Below, piece after piece: positions 57,279 through 64,000 of a stretch of DNA of 64,000 nt. Made by a program: the position numbers and the translations under genes. The stretch lies in contig NZ_CP127295.1 of assembly GCF_030285665.1 (NCBI RefSeq), positions 8,556,001 through 8,620,000 on the forward strand, in the 5' to 3' direction. Origin of the DNA: Amycolatopsis mongoliensis (GTDB lineage: Bacteria > Actinomycetota > Actinomycetes > Mycobacteriales > Pseudonocardiaceae). Numbering within the stretch: position 1 is the stretch's first letter; each line of letters opens with the position of its first letter. Under the pieces are notes generated by a model, which had not been told where the DNA came from, made no database searches, and saw only the letters and a program-made list of their open reading frames with translations.

Positions 57279-58988
57279 TCAGGACAGCGGCACCCACCAG
57301 ATCAGCTCGCGCTCGCGCACCTCGGACACGCCGCCCCGGCGGGCGGCCAGCTCGGCGAGCGTGGTCAGCTCCGCCTCCGGTGTCTCGCCGAGCGGGCTGC
57401 CGCCGTCGTGGGCGAGGGCGACGCTCAGCCGCTCCGCGCCCGAGCGCACCGCCACCAGGACCGACCCGGCGCCGGTGTGCCGGGCGATCAGCCGCAGGCC
57501 CTCCCGCAGCGCCGTGACCAGCTCGTCCGCCAGCTCCTCGGACGCGATCGTGTCGAGCTTGCCCGAGAACTCCGTCGAAGCGGTGAGCCCGAACTCGGCG
57601 CCGGCCTCCGACAGCACCTCCAGCACCCGGTCGTGCACGGTCGCCGTGGCGCGGGGCAGCACGTCGTCCAGCTGGAACACCGTCTCGCGGATCTGGGTGA
57701 TCACCGTGTCGAGGTCGGCGATCGCCGTCCGCACCCGGCGCGCGACCACCTCCGAGCGGGCCGCTCCGGCGGTCGTCTGCAGGGACAGGCCGATCGCGTA
57801 CAGCCGCTGGACCACCTGATTGTGCAGCTCGGCCGCGATCCGGTCGCGCTCGTCGTAGAGCTCGTTGCGCTGCTGTTCGGCGCGGGCGTCGGCCAGCTCG
57901 ATCGCCACCGACGCCTGGCCGGCGAACCCGGCCGCCATCTCGAGGTCGTCGGCGGTGAACCCCGGCCGGCCGATCTTCCGGGCCGCGGTCAGCACGCCGG
58001 TCACCTCACCGGCGCCGGTCAGCGGGACCACCAGCACGGCGTCGAGGTCCGTGCGCAGCGGCGCCGACACCTCCTGCCGGGACTGCCGGTCGATCCACGA
58101 CCCCACCACCGGGGCCCCGCTGGTGAACACCTGCCCGGACATCGTGCCCTCGACGTCGATGACACGCCCCTCCAGCTCGGCCGCGCCGTCGCCGACGGCG
58201 ACCTCGATCCGGAGCCCGTCGCCGTCCGGGCGCAGCACGGTGACCAGATCGGCGTCGGCGAGGTCGCGGGTGTGCGCGGCGATCAGCGCCAGCGGGCGGC
58301 CCGAGCGGGTCGAGAGCAGTTCGCGCATGATCGCCGTCGACGCCGCCAGCCACTCCTGCTGCTTGCGCGCGGTTTCGTAGAGCCTCGCGTTGTCGATGGC
58401 CTGCCCGGCGGTCGCGGCCAGGGCGAGCGCGAGCTGCTCGTCCTCCGCGGTGAACTCGCCGTGCCGGCACTCGGTGAGGTAGAGGTTGCCGAACACCACC
58501 CCGCGCACGCGGATCGGCACGCCCAGGAAGCTGCCCATCGGCGGGTGCTCGTCGGGGAAGCCGGACGAGCGGGGGTCGTCGCCGATGTTCGCCAGCCGGA
58601 TCGGGCGCGGGTCCTCCACGACGGCTCCGAGCAGCCCTTTGCCCTCCGGCAGCCGCCCGACCCTGGCCACCGTCTCGGCGTCCATGCCGACGTGGACGAA
58701 CTCGGCGAGCTGGCCGTCCGGCCCGATCACGCCGAGCGCCGCGTACCGGGCGCCCAGCAGCTCTCTCGCCGCCTCGACGATCCGGCGCAGCAGCGTCGGC
58801 AGCGCGAGGTCGCCGGTCACCATCTGGCTCGCGTGCAGCAGGCCGCGCAGCCGGCCCTGGGTGCCCATCACCTCCTGGGCCCGCTCGACGAGCTGCCCCA
58901 GCAACTGGTCCAGTTCCATGCGTGGAAGATCGGGGAACGTCAGCCGTTCCGCCTCTCCACGCTCACGATCTCCACCCGCCCGGCTCAC
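57279..58988 (-). CDS. DosT-like haem GAF sensor with degenerate kinase domain
   Basis: Predicted about 569 aa, laid out like DosS: GAF-A, GAF-B, HisKA_3 and a HATPase-like end. In GAF-A, EHPPMGSFLGVP (H148) and NLYLTE (Y170) keep the haem His and Tyr 22 apart. The phospho-His is kept in AAELHNQVVQRLY. But the ATPase domain lacks the N-box Asn (REGLRLIARHTGA where DosS has [11 protein letters not shown]), the DxGxG box (HDGGSPLG) and the GLGN loop, so it probably cannot bind ATP. It may act as a haem-sensing phosphotransfer or decoy partner for DosS/DosR. GTG 58988 has GGGAG 8 bases upstream; ATG 58919 is an alternative. Confidence 0.88.
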   Translation of the reverse strand: MSRAGGDRERGEAERLTFPDLPRMELDQLLGQLVERAQEVMGTQGRLRGLLHASQMVTGDLALPTLLRRIVEAARELLGARYAALGVIGPDGQLAEFVHVGMDAETVARVGRLPEGKGLLGAVVEDPRPIRLANIGDDPRSSGFPDEHPPMGSFLGVPIRVRGVVFGNLYLTECRHGEFTAEDEQLALALAATAGQAIDNARLYETARKQQEWLAASTAIMRELLSTRSGRPLALIAAHTRDLADADLVTVLRPDGDGLRIEVAVGDGAAELEGRVIDVEGTMSGQVFTSGAPVVGSWIDRQSRQEVSAPLRTDLDAVLVVPLTGAGEVTGVLTAARKIGRPGFTADDLEMAAGFAGQASVAIELADARAEQQRNELYDERDRIAAELHNQVVQRLYAIGLSLQTTAGAARSEVVARRVRTAIADLDTVITQIRETVFQLDDVLPRATATVHDRVLEVLSEAGAEFGLTASTEFSGKLDTIASEELADELVTALREGLRLIARHTGAGSVLVAVRSGAERLSVALAHDGGSPLGETPEAELTTLAELAARRGGVSEVRERELIWWVPLS

Positions 58989-59117
58989 ATCGACCACTCC
59001 CGGTTCGCCCGCCGGACGCCCCCGGCGGTACCCGGGGACCAGTTTCCCTCCCCTTGGCGGGTGATGGTCAAGTCGATATGCGAGCCGATTCCGTGAATTT
59101 TTCACGGAAGCCGGCGC

Positions 59118-59723
59118 TCAGGAGATTTTGCAGACGGCGTACCAGGTCCGGCGGCCCAGGCGCTGGACCGCCAGCAGGAGGTGCTCGGCCCGGCGGTACA
59201 GCTCCCGCAGCCGCATCTCACGCCGCGGGTCCGGCTCGGTCTCCAGCCCCGCGATCGCCCGCCGGTAGGCGTGTTCCGCCACGTCCAAAGAGGACACCGC
59301 AGCGTCGGCACGACCCGCGGCGTCGGTGCTCGGCAACAGGTCCAGCGCAGCGTGCAGCATGTCGAACGCGGCGACCGCGGTCAGCACCATGGCGCGCAGG
59401 TGGTCGTCCGGCGGCGTGCGGGACAGGTCCGACTCGCGAACCAGCATGTACGCCGCGTCCGCGATTTCGCCGAGCCGTTCGGCCAGTTCGAAGACGTCTT
59501 CGGCCTCGATGGGCGTGCTGAACGCCTCGCGGACCGCCACGAGCACCTCGCGCCGCTCCGCCGCCTGGACCAGCAGCGGGGTGTGCAGCTCGCCGCCCAC
59601 CGGCTCGCCCCGGACCCAGCCGGCCAGGGTGGTCAGCACCTCGGAGACCGTGTCGGCCTGGTCCCGGAGGCGCCCGAGGACGTCCGGGTTGTGCGGCAGG
59701 AACCAGGTCTTGGGCAGCTTCAC
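59118..59723 (-). CDS. DUF47 / PhoU-like Pit accessory protein
   Basis: Predicted 201 aa, mostly alpha-helical, of the DUF47 (PhoU-related) family found beside Pit transporters: KLPKTWFLPHNPDVLGRLRD start and TPIEAEDVFELAERLGEIADA in the middle. GTG 59723 has GGAGG upstream and overlaps the pit stop (GTGA). It likely regulates phosphate uptake by the coupled transporter. Confidence 0.83.
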   Translation of the reverse strand: MKLPKTWFLPHNPDVLGRLRDQADTVSEVLTTLAGWVRGEPVGGELHTPLLVQAAERREVLVAVREAFSTPIEAEDVFELAERLGEIADAAYMLVRESDLSRTPPDDHLRAMVLTAVAAFDMLHAALDLLPSTDAAGRADAAVSSLDVAEHAYRRAIAGLETEPDPRREMRLRELYRRAEHLLLAVQRLGRRTWYAVCKIS

Positions 59724-60733
59724 GCGAACCACCTCCACAGCGGGAGCGCGGCGGCCCCCAGCACGGCACACGCCGGCAGGGTGACCAGCCACGCGGAACA
59801 GATCTCGCCCACCACCGCCCACCGCACGTGGTGGGCGTGGCGGCTCGCGCCCGCACCGACCACCGACGCGGCGACGACGTGGGTCGTGCTGACCGGGGCA
59901 CCGGCGGCGGCCGCGGCGAGGATGACCGCGGCCGAGCTGCCCTGGCTCGCCAGGCCGTCGACGGGGCGCATCCGGTAGATGCCGCGGCCGACGGTCTTCA
60001 CCACCCGCCAGCCGCCGGACGCGGTGCCGAGCGTCAGGGCCGCCGCCGCGGCGAGCTTCACCCACAGCGGGACGGCGAAGGCGCCGAGGTGCCCGGTGGC
60101 CACCAGCAGCAGGGTGATGACGCCCATCGACTTCTGGGCGTCGTTGGCGCCGTGGCTGAACGCCAGCGCACCGGCGCTCACCCACTCGGCACGCCGGAGC
60201 GCGACGTCCGCCCGGCGGCGCGCGCGGCGCAGGGCCCGGCGGGCGAGGCGGTCGGCGGCCGCGCCCAGCCCGGCGCCGAGCACCGGGGAAAGGGCGAGAC
60301 CCACCAGCACCCCGAGCACCCCCGCGACGTGGAAGCCGTCGACGCCGCCCCAGCGGATCCCGGCCAGGCCGGTCGACACGAAGCACGCCCCGACCAGGCC
60401 GCCGACCAGCGCGTGCGAGGAACTGGAGGGCAGCCCGCGCCACCAGGTCAGCAGGTTCCAGGCGATGCCCGCGGTGACGGCGGCGCCGACCGCGGGCAGG
60501 ACGTCCGCCGCGGGCAGCCGGACCACCCCGCCGACCGTGTCGGCGACGGTGGTGCCGGCCAGCAGCGGGCCGGCGACGTGGCACACCGCCGCCAGCAGCA
60601 GGGCGGCGCCGGGGGTGGCCGCGCGGGTGGCGACCAGCGCGGCCACCGAGTTCGCGGAGTCGTGGAACCCGTTGGTGAAGTCGAAGACCAGGGTGATCGT
60701 GACCGCCACGGTCAGCGCGACCGCGGCGGTCAC
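59720..60733 (-). CDS. pit: Inorganic phosphate transporter, Pit family
   Basis: Predicted 337 aa with about ten helices in two halves, each with the PD001131 signature: FDFTNGFHDSANSVA in the first and FSHGANDAQKSMG in the second. Low-affinity metal-phosphate:proton symport. GTG 60733 is preceded by GGAGGGCTGAGCC, 3 bases after the phosphoketolase stop. Its coupling to phosphoketolase suggests it supplies Pi for acetyl phosphate formation. Confidence 0.92.
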   Translation of the reverse strand: MTAAVALTVAVTITLVFDFTNGFHDSANSVAALVATRAATPGAALLLAAVCHVAGPLLAGTTVADTVGGVVRLPAADVLPAVGAAVTAGIAWNLLTWWRGLPSSSSHALVGGLVGACFVSTGLAGIRWGGVDGFHVAGVLGVLVGLALSPVLGAGLGAAADRLARRALRRARRRADVALRRAEWVSAGALAFSHGANDAQKSMGVITLLLVATGHLGAFAVPLWVKLAAAAALTLGTASGGWRVVKTVGRGIYRMRPVDGLASQGSSAAVILAAAAAGAPVSTTHVVAASVVGAGASRHAHHVRWAVVGEICSAWLVTLPACAVLGAAALPLWRWFA

Positions 60734-60736
60734 GGC

Positions 60737-63097
60737 TCAGCCCTCCCAGGTCCAGTCGCGGATCTCGGGCAGGTCTTCGCCGTGGACCCGGATCCAGCGC
60801 CGGTGCCGGCCCTGGGCCTCGGTCATCCGCTGCCGCAGCACGCCGGCCGTCGCGACCAGGCCCGGCACCCGGTCGATCACGTCGATCACCAGCTGGAACC
60901 GGTCCATGTGGTTGAGCACCAGCATGTCGAACGGCGTGGTCGTGGTGCCGTGCTCGGTGTAGCCGCGCACGTGCATCCCCGCGTGGTTCGACCGGCGGTA
61001 GGCCAGCCGGTGGATCAGCCACGGGTAGCCGTGGTAGGCGAAGATCACCGGCCGGTCCGGCGTGAACAGGGCGTCGAACTCCCGATCACCGAGCCCGTGC
61101 GGGTGCTCGGCTTCCGGCTGCAGGCGCATCAGGTCGACGACGTTCACCACCCGCACCGCCAGCTCCGGCAGTTCTTCCCGCAGGATCTTCGCCGCCGCCA
61201 GCACTTCCAGCGTCGGGGCGTCGCCCGCGCAGCCCAGGACGACGTCCGGCTCCCGGTCGGTGTGCGTGCTGGCCCACTCCCAGATGCTCACGCCCCGGGC
61301 GCAGTGCAGCGCGGCCTGTTCGGCGTCGAGCCAGTTCGGGCTGTCGTTCTTGCCCGCCACGACGACGTTCACGTAGTCCCGGCTGCGCAGGCAGTGCGCC
61401 GCGACCTCGAGCAGGGTGTTCGTGTCCGGCGGGAAGTAGATCCGCACGACCTCCGAGCTCTTGTTGGCGATGTGGTCGACGAACCCCGGGTCCTGGTGCG
61501 AGAAGCCGTTGTGGTCCTGGCGCCACACGTGCGAGGTCAGCAGGTAGTTCAGCGACGCCACCGGGCGCCGCCACGGGATCTGCCGGTGCACGCGCAGCCA
61601 CTTGATGTGCTGGTTCACCATCGAGTCGACGATGTGCACGAACGCCTCGTAGCAGTTGAACAGCCCGTGGCGCCCGGTCAGCAGGTAGCCCTCCAGCCAG
61701 CCCTGGCACAGGTGCTCCGAGAGCACCTCGAGCACGCGGCCGTCCGGGGACAGGTGCTCGTCGACCGGTTCGACCGCGGCCTGCCACTGCTTGCCGGTGA
61801 CGTCGTAGACCGCGTCGAGCCGGTTGGACGCCGTCTCGTCGGGACCGAACAGGCGGAAGTTCGCCCGGTCGGCGTTGAGCGCGAAGACGTCGCGCAGGAA
61901 GCGGCCCAGCGCCCGGGTCGGCTCCGCCAGGGTCGCGCCCGGGGCCGGGACGCCGACGGCGTGGGCCGCGGTCTCCGGCAGTGTCAGCGGGCGCAGCAGG
62001 ATGCCGCCGTTGGCGTTCGGGTTCGCGCCCATCCGGCGCTCCCCCGCCGGGATCAGCGCCGTGACGTCCGCGACCGGGCGGCCGTGGTCGTCGAACAGCT
62101 CCTCCGGCCGGTAGGAAAGCAGCCACTGCTCCAGCTGCCGCAGGTGGTCCGGGTTGTGCCGGACCTCGGCCAGCGGCACCTGGTGCGAGCGCCAGGTGCC
62201 CTCGACCGGCAGACCGTCCACCACGGACGGACCGGTCCAGCCCTTGGGGCTGCGCAGCACGATCATCGGCCACGCCGGCCGGTCGTGGTGGCGGCGGATC
62301 ACCGCGAGGTCGGCGACCGCCGAGTCGAGCGCGGCGGCCATCGCCTGGTGCATCGTCTCCGGGTCGCTGCCTTCGACGTAGATCGGCTCGTAGCCGTACC
62401 CGCGCAGCAACGCGTCCAGCTCGGCCGGTGCGATGCGGGACAGGACCGTCGGGTTGGCGATCTTGTAGCCGTTGAGGTGCAGGATCGGCAGGACCGCGCC
62501 GTCGCGGACCGGGTCGAGGAACTTGTTGGCGTGCCAGGACGTGGCCAGGGGGCCGGTCTCGGCCTCGCCGTCCCCGATCACGCAAGCGACCAGGAGACCC
62601 GGGTTGTCGAACGCCGCCCCGTAGGCGTGCGCGAGCGAGTAGCCGAGCTCGCCGCCTTCGTGGATCGAGCCGGGGACCTGCGGGGCGACGTGGCTGGGCA
62701 CGCCGCCGGGGAACGAGAACTGCTTGAACAGCTCCCGCATGCCGTCGGCGTCCTGCGTGACCTCGGGCCACGCTTCGGTGTAGCTGCCTTCGAGCCACGT
62801 GTTGGCCAGCAGCGCCGGGCCGCCGTGGCCCGGGCCGGTGACGAACATGGCGTTCAGGTCGTGGGTCAGGATGGCCCGGTTGAGGTGGGCGTAGACGAAG
62901 TTGAGGCCGGGTGAGGTCCCCCAGTGCCCGAGCAGCCTCGGCTTGACGTGCTCGGGGCGCAGCGGTTCGTGCAGCAGCGGGTTCGCCATCAGGTAGATCT
63001 GGCCGGCCGCGAGGTAGTTCGCGGCCCGCCAGAGAGCGTCCACCTGGGCGAGCTCGGTGCTGCCGAGCACCGCGGGCCGGGCGTCGAGCGCGGTCAC
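60737..63097 (-). CDS. xfp: Phosphoketolase (Xfp)
   Basis: Predicted 786 aa, the usual length. TPP-binding stretch [21 protein letters not shown]-terminal [43 protein letters not shown] and C-terminal HGYTEHG-like [15 protein letters not shown] are the family blocks. It splits xylulose 5-phosphate (and perhaps fructose 6-phosphate) with Pi into acetyl phosphate and triose/tetrose phosphate without oxidation. With AckA (43067) this yields ATP without oxygen. GTG 63097 overlaps the USP stop (GTGA). Confidence 0.95.
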   Translation of the reverse strand: MTALDARPAVLGSTELAQVDALWRAANYLAAGQIYLMANPLLHEPLRPEHVKPRLLGHWGTSPGLNFVYAHLNRAILTHDLNAMFVTGPGHGGPALLANTWLEGSYTEAWPEVTQDADGMRELFKQFSFPGGVPSHVAPQVPGSIHEGGELGYSLAHAYGAAFDNPGLLVACVIGDGEAETGPLATSWHANKFLDPVRDGAVLPILHLNGYKIANPTVLSRIAPAELDALLRGYGYEPIYVEGSDPETMHQAMAAALDSAVADLAVIRRHHDRPAWPMIVLRSPKGWTGPSVVDGLPVEGTWRSHQVPLAEVRHNPDHLRQLEQWLLSYRPEELFDDHGRPVADVTALIPAGERRMGANPNANGGILLRPLTLPETAAHAVGVPAPGATLAEPTRALGRFLRDVFALNADRANFRLFGPDETASNRLDAVYDVTGKQWQAAVEPVDEHLSPDGRVLEVLSEHLCQGWLEGYLLTGRHGLFNCYEAFVHIVDSMVNQHIKWLRVHRQIPWRRPVASLNYLLTSHVWRQDHNGFSHQDPGFVDHIANKSSEVVRIYFPPDTNTLLEVAAHCLRSRDYVNVVVAGKNDSPNWLDAEQAALHCARGVSIWEWASTHTDREPDVVLGCAGDAPTLEVLAAAKILREELPELAVRVVNVVDLMRLQPEAEHPHGLGDREFDALFTPDRPVIFAYHGYPWLIHRLAYRRSNHAGMHVRGYTEHGTTTTPFDMLVLNHMDRFQLVIDVIDRVPGLVATAGVLRQRMTEAQGRHRRWIRVHGEDLPEIRDWTWEG

Positions 63098-63999
63098 TTC
63101 TTCCGCTCCGGGCGGACGACCAGCACCGGGCACTGGGCGTGCTGGACCAGCGCCTGGCTGGTCGAGCCGAGGAGCATCCCGGTGAAGCCGCCACGGCCGT
63201 GGCTGCCGACGACGACCAGCTGCGCGGTCTCGCTCTCCTTGAGCAGGACGTGCCGTGGCCGGTCGCGGACCAGCTTCCGGCTGATCTCGACGTCGGGGTA
63301 CTTCTCCTGCCAGCCCGCCAGCCGCTCGACGAGCAGCCGCTGCTCGCCCTCTTCCAGGGTCTCCGGCTGGGTCAGGATGCGGGCCGTGCCGCGCGTGTCC
63401 TCGTAGGTGATGTCGTTCCAGGCGTGCACCGCGACCAGCGGGGCGCCGCGCAGCGAAGCCTCCTCGAACGCGATCGCCAGCGCCTGCTCGCTGTTCGGGC
63501 TGCCGTCGATGCCGACCACGACCGGGCCGGAGTCCGGCACGGCGGTCGAATCGTGCCGGCCGCGGACGATCGCCACCGGGCAGTGGGCGTGGCTCGCGAC
63601 CGTGGCCGCGGTGCCGCCCACCAGCATCCCGGTGAAGCCCCCGGTCCCGGTCCGGCCCACGACGAGCAGCCGGGCGTGCCGCGACTCGTCGATCAGCATC
63701 GGCACGGGCGGTTCGTTCGGCAGCTCCGACCCGATCACGAGGTCCTTGTCGACGGACGCGGCGAGGCTCCGGGCGTCGGCGACGACCCGCTCGCCGTCGG
63801 CCCTGATGGCGTCGAACAGCGCTTCGGCACTGGCGCCGGGCAGGCCGCCGCCGTAGTACAGGCCGGTCAGCTGCAGCCCGTGCACGATCCTGAGTTCCAG
63901 GTGGCGCAGGGAAGCGATCTTCGCCGCCCAGGCGACGGCGGCGGTCGAGCCCGCCGAGCCGTCCACGCCGACGGTGATCCTCGGTTCGGTGGTGCTCAT
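63094..63999 (-). CDS. Universal stress protein, tandem domains
   Basis: Predicted 301 aa, two Usp domains (about 7-145 and 158-297). The ATP loops are [17 protein letters not shown] in the first (Gly replacing Ser at the last position) and [17 protein letters not shown] in the second. [18 protein letters not shown] and [16 protein letters not shown] open the domains. It resembles the tandem USP at 26048. ATG 63999 at the window edge heads the xfp-pit-DUF47 operon; the promoter is outside the window. Confidence 0.93.
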   Translation of the reverse strand: MSTTEPRITVGVDGSAGSTAAVAWAAKIASLRHLELRIVHGLQLTGLYYGGGLPGASAEALFDAIRADGERVVADARSLAASVDKDLVIGSELPNEPPVPMLIDESRHARLLVVGRTGTGGFTGMLVGGTAATVASHAHCPVAIVRGRHDSTAVPDSGPVVVGIDGSPNSEQALAIAFEEASLRGAPLVAVHAWNDITYEDTRGTARILTQPETLEEGEQRLLVERLAGWQEKYPDVEISRKLVRDRPRHVLLKESETAQLVVVGSHGRGGFTGMLLGSTSQALVQHAQCPVLVVRPERKK

Positions 64000-64000
64000 C

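Noticed and set aside
59033..59047. GGGGACCAGTTTCCC upstream of the DosT-like gene as a DosR box
   Set aside because: It is about 45 bases from the chosen start but the right half (TTTCCC) and spacing fit poorly; a chance match cannot be excluded.

Overview
This is a very GC-rich window with dense coding, frequent GTG starts and GTGA/ATGA stop-start overlaps. The gene content points to a filamentous or mycelial actinobacterium of the Pseudonocardiaceae (Amycolatopsis or a close relative); that placement is an inference from gene families and style, not from a marker gene. Almost the whole window reads as one large hypoxia/dormancy island equivalent to the mycobacterial DosR (DevR) regulon. 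It carries a DosR-like response regulator, a DosS/DevS-like haem GAF sensor kinase and a second, degenerate sensor. Around them are the classic output families: five full-length Acg-type nitroreductases plus one truncated relative, five universal stress proteins (USP), two Hsp20 chaperones, three CBS proteins, a DUF1876 (Rv1738-like) protein, an Rv1733c-like membrane protein, an Rv2004c-like kinase and two WS/DGAT acyltransferases.

Layout. 0.4-6.7 kb: Acg nitroreductase, DUF6292 protein and MFS exporter (minus strand), divergent from an ABC-2 exporter trio. 6.9-8.9 kb: Hsp20 and a second ABC-2 exporter. 9.1-13.9 kb: plus-strand operon of Rv2004c-like kinase, Acg, SHOCT protein, AMIN-like lipoprotein and WS/DGAT. 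14-17 kb: a second WS/DGAT divergent from an SQR-like flavoprotein. 17.1-23.4 kb: minus-strand block with an orphan sugar-ABC ATPase, a USP and a complete group 3b-type NAD(P)-linked [NiFe] hydrogenase operon with its maturation protease and a cyclic-nucleotide-binding protein. 23.6-33.4 kb: GAPDH, cupin, CBS/BON proteins, USPs, DoxX, zinc alcohol dehydrogenase, Rv1733c-like protein, an IS5-family insertion and another Acg. 33.5-41.9 kb: DinB-like protein, then a long operon of Acg, PEP synthase, ABC exporter and a degenerate beta-CASP protein, with a divergent USP. 41.9-51.3 kb: truncated Acg, Cys-rich pseudo-receiver, acetate kinase, GNAT-acyl-CoA synthetase fusion, Hsp20, DUF1876, DosS, Acg and DosR. 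51.5-57.3 kb: cydA, cydB and a fused cydDC. 57.3-64 kb: the degenerate DosT-like sensor, then USP, phosphoketolase, Pit phosphate transporter and its DUF47 partner.

How it fits together. A haem sensor and DosR would sense low oxygen or NO. Cytochrome bd takes over respiration; the cytosolic hydrogenase, alcohol dehydrogenase and flavoprotein balance NAD(P)H. Phosphoketolase plus acetate kinase makes ATP from acetyl phosphate, with phosphate supplied by Pit. PEP synthase, GAPDH and WS/DGAT redirect carbon to gluconeogenesis or storage lipid, while Hsp20, USP and CBS proteins protect the resting cell. A GC-shifted version of the DosR box (core near GGGACYWWVGNCCC) recurs in nearly every promoter-bearing spacer. 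One box is split by the IS element. Convergent gene pairs are separated by large hairpin repeats.
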